DNA of 9,852 bases, taken from NCBI GenBank assembly GCA_012512665.1, contig JAAZDU010000259.1, positions 1 to 9,852 of the forward strand, read 5' to 3'. The first letter of the stretch is position 1. The number at the start of each line of letters is the position of its first letter. Under the pieces are notes generated by a model, which was not told the origin of the DNA, did not search any database, and saw only the letters and a program-made list of their open reading frames with translations. The DNA is from Bacillota bacterium. GTDB lineage: Bacteria > Bacillota > Dethiobacteria > DTU022 > JAAZDU01. Below are positions 5,741-9,852 of this stretch, piece after piece. Both the position numbers and the translations under genes were made by a program.

Positions 5741-5743
5741 TAA

Positions 5744-6024
5744 CATCGACAAATTGTTAATAAAGTTAAAGGTAATGAGAGGGAGAAGTACCCTTACCTG
5801 TAACCCCCAGAGAGGAAGCCCTTAAGGCTGTGAGGTTTCCGGTGAAAGGAAGGGGAAAGTGCGCCCTTAAACTGGTTCCCTGAAAGTAATAACAAGTAGG
5901 GGAAACCCGGCTCCAACCGTTATTGACTTGAGAGGAACAAGCTTTGTTGTTGGCTGTTCCAAACAGGGTGGAACCGCGGCATGTAATGTCGCCTCTGTCG
6001 AAATTGAGGCGGCATTTTTATTTT
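5744..6024 (+). ncRNA. T-box leader, probably cysteine-specific, controlling cysE-cysS
   Basis: The defining T-box AGGGTGGAACCGCGG is at 5965-5979, with UGGA available to bind the tRNA CCA end. Stem I is visible. A base helix pairs AGTTAAAGG (5764-5772) with CCTTAAACT (5864-5872), with one mismatch. CCCTT (5791-5795) pairs with AAGGG (5850-5854), and a loop-E pair AGTA (5787-5790)/GAA (5855-5857) borders the specifier loop. AGAGAGG (5810-5816) and GTGAGG lie in the distal arm. A second stem pairs AATAAC (5888-5893) with GTTATT (5919-5924), and stem III pairs GGAAC (5934-5938) with GTTCC (5956-5960). TGC (5860-5862), a Cys codon, lies two bases after GAA in the specifier loop and fits the downstream genes; AGT (Ser) and GTG (Val) are alternative registers. 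Uncharged tRNA-Cys would stabilise the antiterminator and allow expression. Confidence 0.93.
5987..6024 (+). terminator. conditional terminator of the T-box leader
   Basis: TGTCGCCTC (5987-5995) pairs with GAGGCGGCA (6006-6014; one G-U pair) around a 10-base loop, followed by TTTTTATTTT (6015-6024). The left arm also serves the competing antiterminator with the T-box sequence. It lies 22 bases before the cysE start. Confidence 0.9.
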
Positions 6025-6046
6025 AAGTCGAGGAGGCTGCTTTTTC

Positions 6047-6757
6047 ATGTTTGCTGCGCTGCGAGAAGACATTAGGGCGGTTTTTGAAAGGGACCCTGCG
6101 GCTAAAAGCATACTGGAAGTAATATTGTGTTATTCAGGTCTTCATGCTGTTATCTTGCACCGCATAGCTCATTTTTTTCATAAAAGGGGTTTTATTTTAC
6201 TGCCGCGCCTCATTTCCCAGTTCTCCCGCTTTATAACTGGCATTGAAATACATCCCGGAGCTGTTATCGGCCGCCGCTTTTTTATAGACCACGGTATGGG
6301 CGTGGTTATCGGGGAGACTACAGAGATAGGAGATAACGTGACCATCTACCAGGGTGTAACCCTTGGAGGGACCGGTAAGGAAAAAGGCAAGAGGCACCCC
6401 ACGGTGGGCAACAACGTGGTGATAGGCGCAGGCGCAAAAGTGCTGGGCCCTATCATCATTGGCGACGGGGCCAAGATAGGCGCCGGCTCAGTTGTTCTAA
6501 AAAATGTTCCTCCAGGGGCTACAGTTGTTGGCATCCCGGGGCGGGTTGTGCTCTACAAAAAAGAACGCATTCATCCCGTAGATTTGAATCATACCGATCT
6601 TCCGGACCCAGTGGCGGATCTGCTCAACGTTTTGCAAAATCAGATCGATGATTTGCGCTACCAGATGGAACATTTGCAACGCCTGCATTGCTATGGAAAA
6701 GTGGGGCGTGAGCAGTGTGTCGAGGAGGATGATAGGAGTGGAAATAAAGCTATTTAA
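6047..6757 (+). CDS. cysE: serine O-acetyltransferase
   Basis: CysE acetylates L-serine with acetyl-CoA to O-acetylserine, the first committed step of cysteine synthesis in the cytosol. The 236-residue protein has an N-terminal helical part (1-60) and then a left-handed beta-helix of hexapeptide repeats (about 65-165). The catalytic segment [18 protein letters not shown] holds Glu67 and His82, matching the Asp143/His158 positions of the E. coli enzyme; Glu at the first site is usual in Firmicutes. [16 protein letters not shown] and [10 protein letters not shown] are also present. The C-terminal 65 residues form an amphipathic, probably coiled-coil tail ([16 protein letters not shown]) and a charged end. 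AGGAGG lies 10 bases before the ATG. It sits under the T-box, and its last 20 bases overlap cysS. O-acetylserine sulfhydrylase (CysK) is not in the window. Confidence 0.96.
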   Translation: MFAALREDIRAVFERDPAAKSILEVILCYSGLHAVILHRIAHFFHKRGFILLPRLISQFSRFITGIEIHPGAVIGRRFFIDHGMGVVIGETTEIGDNVTIYQGVTLGGTGKEKGKRHPTVGNNVVIGAGAKVLGPIIIGDGAKIGAGSVVLKNVPPGATVVGIPGRVVLYKKERIHPVDLNHTDLPDPVADLLNVLQNQIDDLRYQMEHLQRLHCYGKVGREQCVEEDDRSGNKAI

Positions 6758-8159
6758 TACGCTTACACGCCGCAAGGAAACCTATGTCCCCACGGTAGAG
6801 GAGAAAGTAAATATGTATGTATGTGGTCCAACTGTTTATGATTATTTTCATATAGGTAATGCGCGGGTTTTTATTGTCTTTGATGTTATCCGCCGCTATC
6901 TCCAATACAGAGGCTATAGGGTTAAATATATCCAGAATTATACTGATATTGATGATAAGATGATCAAACGCGCCTCTGAAGAGGGGATATCAGTAAAGGA
7001 ATTGGCAGAAAAATTCATCAAAGCTTACCAGGAAGATGCTTCCTGGCTGGGGGTCAGGCCCGCTGACTTTCATCCCAGGGCAACAGAGCATATAGGGGAT
7101 ATAATAGAGATTGTAAAAAAGCTGGAAAAAAAGGGCCTTGCATACAGGATAGGTGGCGATGTTTATTTTTCTATCAAAGATTTTCCCGGCTATGGAAAGC
7201 TTTCTGGACAGGACCCGGAGGAGCGGGAGGCAGGGGCCAGGGTTGAAGTTGATCTGAAGAAAAAGCATCCCATGGATTTTGCCCTCTGGAAGGCAGCCAA
7301 ACCAGGTGAACCCTGCTGGGAGAGCCCCTGGGGTAAAGGGCGCCCCGGCTGGCATATCGAATGTTCCTCCATGGCTATGCGCTATCTAGATGGAGTTGTA
7401 GATATTCATGCCGGCGGGCAGGATCTTATTTTCCCCCACCATGAAAATGAAATTGCCCAGAGCGAGGGAGCTTATGACCGTTCTTTTGCCCGTTACTGGC
7501 TCCATGCCGGTTATCTCAATATAAATGAAAAGAAGATGTCCAAATCCCTGGGCAATGTTCTTACCATAAGAGAACTTAAGGAGAATTACAGCCCTCTGGC
7601 CATCCGCTATTTCATGCTTTCTGCCCACTACCGCCACCCCATTAATTTTAGCTACAGCCAGCTGGAGCAGGCCGAGAGCGCCGTCAAAAGATTAAATATC
7701 CTGGTAGAAAATATAAAAGATCGCCTGCAGAGAATAAAAGGCTCTTCCGAAGAGGCTCACCCCGCCCCAGAAGAACGGGGAATGAGCCTGCGGGTGGAGC
7801 AATTTAGAAAAAAATTTCTGGCAGCGATGGACGACGATTTCAATACGGCCGATGCCCTGTCAGTTCTCTTTGAGCTGGCCAGGGAGACCAATATTTATCT
7901 CGATCATAAAGAAAGGCAGGATCCAGCGCTGCTCCAGGATATCCTTTCCTTCTACCAGGAAGCAAATGAGGTTTTAGGTTTTCTGGAGCAAAAAGAGGCT
8001 CCGCTGACGACAGATTATATAGAGGAAATGATTGCCCGCAGGGAAAAAGCCCGCCGGGAGCGAGACTGGGCTACAGCCGATAGCATAAGAGATAAACTTA
8101 AGGAGCAGGGTGTGACGCTGGAAGATACTCTCCAGGGGACCCGCTGGCGTTTTAGCTAA
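6738..8159 (+). CDS. cysS: cysteinyl-tRNA synthetase
   Basis: CysRS attaches cysteine to tRNA-Cys in the cytosol. The 473-residue class I enzyme has the expected zinc site: Cys29 ([10 protein letters not shown]), Cys209 (GWHIECS), and His234 and Glu238 (HHENE), almost the E. coli numbering. The HIGH-type motif is HIGN (38-41), and KMSKS is at 266-270. A helical DALR-type domain (about 350-430) and a C-terminal anticodon-binding tail follow. I chose the GTG at 6738 because GGAGG (6724-6728) lies 9 bases upstream and family members begin directly with a [15 protein letters not shown] strand. The ATG at 6729 abuts that ribosome binding site with no spacer, and the start at 6648 would lie deep inside cysE. 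It overlaps cysE by 20 bp and shares its T-box. A ribonuclease III-like mrnC gene, which often follows, is absent. Confidence 0.96.
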   Translation: MEIKLFNTLTRRKETYVPTVEEKVNMYVCGPTVYDYFHIGNARVFIVFDVIRRYLQYRGYRVKYIQNYTDIDDKMIKRASEEGISVKELAEKFIKAYQEDASWLGVRPADFHPRATEHIGDIIEIVKKLEKKGLAYRIGGDVYFSIKDFPGYGKLSGQDPEEREAGARVEVDLKKKHPMDFALWKAAKPGEPCWESPWGKGRPGWHIECSSMAMRYLDGVVDIHAGGQDLIFPHHENEIAQSEGAYDRSFARYWLHAGYLNINEKKMSKSLGNVLTIRELKENYSPLAIRYFMLSAHYRHPINFSYSQLEQAESAVKRLNILVENIKDRLQRIKGSSEEAHPAPEERGMSLRVEQFRKKFLAAMDDDFNTADALSVLFELARETNIYLDHKERQDPALLQDILSFYQEANEVLGFLEQKEAPLTTDYIEEMIARREKARRERDWATADSIRDKLKEQGVTLEDTLQGTRWRFS

Positions 8160-8204
8160 TGCTTTTCTAAGTTTGCTGGATAGCTGAGAGAAAGGACTGG
8201 TAAA

Positions 8205-8954
8205 ATGACTTCTCCTTCTTGCCGGGTTAAACTTATCCGCTATACCCCCGACCCTGAAAAGCTGGTGGCAGCAGCTGCCAGGCTCTGTTATTCTCCTGCT
8301 GGCGTGGAGGAGCTTTCAGAAAAGCTGACAGAAGAGGAAACGCAAAAATTTCTCTCCCTCCTTTTGCGCTTGGGGCACGAAAGCCCTATAGAGCACGTAA
8401 GCTTTACTTTTGCCGCTGAAGGGGTAAGCCGGGTGCTGACGCACCAGCTGGTCCGCCACCGCCTTGCCTCCTATTCCCAGCAATCGCAAAGGTATGTGCG
8501 CATAGATAATTTTACCTATGTCGTGCCCCCTTCAATTCAGCAGGTTCCCGAGGCAGAAGAGCTTTACCATAAGCTGATGAAGCAGGCTGAAAGCACTTAT
8601 GCTGCCCTTACCAAAATTTTAGAAGAAAAAGCCGCTTCTTCACTGTCAAAAGAGAGGGCAAGGGGTAAAAAAGCTATTGAAGATGCCCGCTATGTGCTGC
8701 CGCATGCCTGTGAAACAAAAATTGTCTTTACTATGAACGCCCGCTCACTTTATAACTTTTTTAGATTGCGCTGCTGTAACCGTGCCCAGTGGGAGATCAG
8801 GGAGATGGCCAAGGCCATGTTAAAGGAGGTAAAAAAAATAGCCCCTACTCTTTTTGCCCATGCCGGCCCGCCCTGTCTCACTGCCCCCTGTCCTGAAGGC
8901 AAAATGAGCTGCGGCCTGCAGGATGAGGTGCGCCGCGAGTTTAAAAACATCTAA
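8205..8954 (+). CDS. thyX: FAD-dependent thymidylate synthase
   Basis: ThyX methylates dUMP to dTMP using methylene-tetrahydrofolate, FAD and NADPH, and replaces the ThyA route. The 249-residue length is normal. The ThyX signature RHR-x7-S is at residues 84-94 within [16 protein letters not shown]. Conserved [13 protein letters not shown] (57-69) and the dUMP/FAD region [20 protein letters not shown] (178-197) follow. The C-terminal tail holds Cys224, Cys229 and Cys236 in [17 protein letters not shown], a Cys-rich end I recall from clostridial ThyX proteins; a metal site there is only a guess. AAAGGA lies about 8 bases before the ATG. It follows cysS by 45 bp with no terminator seen, so it may be read from the cysE promoter. 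It stands where mrnC is found in Bacillus. Confidence 0.97.
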   Translation: MTSPSCRVKLIRYTPDPEKLVAAAARLCYSPAGVEELSEKLTEEETQKFLSLLLRLGHESPIEHVSFTFAAEGVSRVLTHQLVRHRLASYSQQSQRYVRIDNFTYVVPPSIQQVPEAEELYHKLMKQAESTYAALTKILEEKAASSLSKERARGKKAIEDARYVLPHACETKIVFTMNARSLYNFFRLRCCNRAQWEIREMAKAMLKEVKKIAPTLFAHAGPPCLTAPCPEGKMSCGLQDEVRREFKNI

Positions 8955-8959
8955 AGGCA

Positions 8960-9000
8960 GCCTGACCTGAACTTTTTCCTGTTTTGCAGGCATCTTTTTT
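8960..9000 (+). terminator. weak terminator-like element after thyX
   Basis: GCCTG (8960-8964) can pair with CAGGC (8987-8991) around a long 22-base loop, followed after two or three bases by six T residues (8995-9000). The stem is short and the loop long, so termination would be partial at best. Confidence 0.3.
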
Positions 9001-9026
9001 CCAGTTAAGCCCGGTGCATATATAAT
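8998..9026 (+). promoter_or_regulatory. possible promoter of rlmB
   Basis: A perfect TATAAT (9021-9026) has TTTCCA (8998-9003) at 17 bp, a 4-of-6 match to the -35 consensus. The start point near 9033 would leave about 40 bases before the rlmB ATG. The -35 overlaps the T-run of the weak terminator, as is common between adjacent units. Confidence 0.4.
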
Positions 9027-9071
9027 GTAATATTTTTTATGGGTTACTAAATATTGGAGGATTTTTTAATT

Positions 9072-9815
9072 ATGGAATATATAGCCGGTCGCCAGCCCCT
9101 GTTAGAAGCACTCAAAGCGGGGCTGCCACTTAAGAAAATTTACCTGGCAGAAAGCCTGCAGGGGAAAGCAGCGGAGCAGGTGTGTTTACTTGCCCGCCAG
9201 CAGGGTATTCCAGTAGAAAATATCCCCAGGCGCCAGCTGGATAGGATGGTTTCTACCGATTTAAACCATCAGGGCATGTTGGCCCAGGCTGAACCGCTGC
9301 CAAATTATACCCCTTCCGATCTGCTGGCGAGGGCGCGCAAGCTCCAGGAAACCCCTTTTATCCTCTTGTTGGATCACCTCCAGGGCCCCTTTAACCTGGG
9401 GAACCTGATTCGAACGGCAGCAGGCTTAGGCGTGCACGGTGTTGTTATTCCCAAGCGTCGCTCTGCCGACCTGACTCCAGCGGCAGCTAAAGGGGCTGCC
9501 GGAGCTCTTTCTTGGGTTCCTGTTGCCAGGGTGGGCAGCCTGGCCCAGGCCCTGAACTATTTCCAGCAGGAGGGCCTGTGGGCTGTTGGAGCCGAAGCGG
9601 GGGCAGGCAAGCCTTTTTACGAGCTGGATTATAAGATGCCCCTGGTCTTGCTCCTGGGAGGAGAGGATAAAGGCCTTTCTCGCCTTTTGAAAGAAAGGTG
9701 CGACTTTTTAACCCATCTTCCCATGGAGGGGAAAATAAATTCTTTTAATGTGTCTGTCGCCGGCGCCCTAATCATGTACGAAGTTTATCGCCAGAGGAAA
9801 GGTTGGGTGAAGTAA
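9072..9815 (+). CDS. rlmB: 23S rRNA (guanosine-2'-O-)-methyltransferase, RlmB type (TrmH/SpoU family)
   Basis: A SAM-dependent SPOUT methyltransferase that, in the RlmB family, methylates the 2'-OH of a 23S rRNA guanosine near the peptidyl transferase centre. The 247-residue protein has an N-terminal substrate-binding domain (1-75, with LNHQGMLA at 64-71) and a knotted catalytic domain. Motif 1 is GPFNLGNLIRTA (105-116), with the key Asn108 and Arg114; motif 2 is GGEDKGL (196-202); motif 3 is LPMEGKINSFNVSVA (216-230). Small deviations are GP in place of the usual DP in motif 1 and Phe in place of Leu in the SLN triplet. I chose the ATG at 9072, with GGAGG 11 bases upstream; the TTG at 9054 in the same frame overlaps that site. 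The exact guanosine modified is assigned by family; related TrmH enzymes act on tRNA. Confidence 0.9.
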   Translation: MEYIAGRQPLLEALKAGLPLKKIYLAESLQGKAAEQVCLLARQQGIPVENIPRRQLDRMVSTDLNHQGMLAQAEPLPNYTPSDLLARARKLQETPFILLLDHLQGPFNLGNLIRTAAGLGVHGVVIPKRRSADLTPAAAKGAAGALSWVPVARVGSLAQALNYFQQEGLWAVGAEAGAGKPFYELDYKMPLVLLLGGEDKGLSRLLKERCDFLTHLPMEGKINSFNVSVAGALIMYEVYRQRKGWVK

Positions 9816-9852
9816 ATGTTCACCTGGTTGATTGTTGACGGCTACAACGTGA
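9816..9852 (+). CDS. yacP: start of a NYN-domain putative RNase (YacP/Rae1 family), cut by the window end
   Basis: An ATG directly follows the rlmB stop (TAA at 9813-9815) with no gap. The 12 codons seen read MFTWLIVDGYNV. LIVDGYNV is the first beta strand of NYN/PIN-like nucleases, with the first metal-binding Asp, and is the usual beginning of YacP (Rae1 in Bacillus, a ribosome-associated mRNA endonuclease). The position after rlmB matches the Bacillus order. Only 37 bases are present, so the rest cannot be judged. Confidence 0.75.
   Translation, partial: MFTWLIVDGYNV

Noticed and set aside
6648..6737. 30-residue N-terminal extension of cysS
   Set aside because: It lies inside cysE, has no family similarity, and the ribosome binding site at 6722-6728 points to the GTG at 6738.
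1..9852. CRISPR array, prophage, insertion sequence, rRNA or tRNA gene
   Set aside because: No regularly spaced repeats, transposase or phage proteins, terminal inverted repeats, or tRNA/rRNA-like folds were seen; the tRNA-related signal at 5744-6024 is a T-box leader.

Overview
The window reads as chromosome of a Gram-positive, low-to-moderate GC Clostridia-type bacterium, probably of the Peptococcaceae/Desulfotomaculum kind. The evidence is strong Shine-Dalgarno sites close to GGAGG, several near-consensus sigma-A promoters, a T-box leader, a CarD-family regulator, and a gene order matching the conserved Firmicutes block radA - (disA) - yacL - ispD - ispF - (gltX) - cysE - cysS - (mrnC) - rlmB - yacP. 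The species is inferred from gene content and not proven.

Layout. 1-675: the 3' part of radA (DNA repair). 701-1102: a convergent minus-strand gene for a Cys-rich helical protein of unknown function, with its own strong promoter flanked by a 10-bp direct repeat. 1163-2459: a degraded segment. It holds an AT-rich stretch with no gene, the last ~50 codons of a [2Fe-2S] subunit of the xanthine dehydrogenase/CO dehydrogenase small-subunit family (minus strand), and a 5'-truncated Nramp-type transporter (plus strand). 2460-2832: hairpins, a tandem 10-bp repeat, two nearly identical tandem promoters and a structured leader. 2833-3321: a CarD/CdnL-family RNA polymerase-binding protein, ended by an intrinsic terminator that contains its own stop codon. 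3421-5740: yacL (membrane PIN-TRAM protein), ispD and ispF, overlapping and probably one transcript. 5708-6024: a consensus promoter inside the end of ispF and a T-box leader, probably cysteine-specific. 6047-8159: cysE and cysS. 8205-8954: thyX. 9072-9815: rlmB. 9816-9852: the first codons of a NYN-domain yacP/rae1-type gene.

How the genes work together. ispD and ispF carry out two steps of the MEP isoprenoid pathway. cysE and cysS link cysteine synthesis with charging of tRNA-Cys, and the T-box would raise both when tRNA-Cys is uncharged. thyX supplies dTMP without ThyA, rlmB modifies 23S rRNA, and yacL and yacP encode putative nucleases of RNA metabolism. CarD probably tunes transcription initiation.

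I found no defence system, prophage, CRISPR array or other clearly new system. The most unusual part is the 1.1-2.5 kb scar where disA often lies in relatives. gltX and mrnC are also absent from their usual places, their positions being taken by the T-box leader and thyX.
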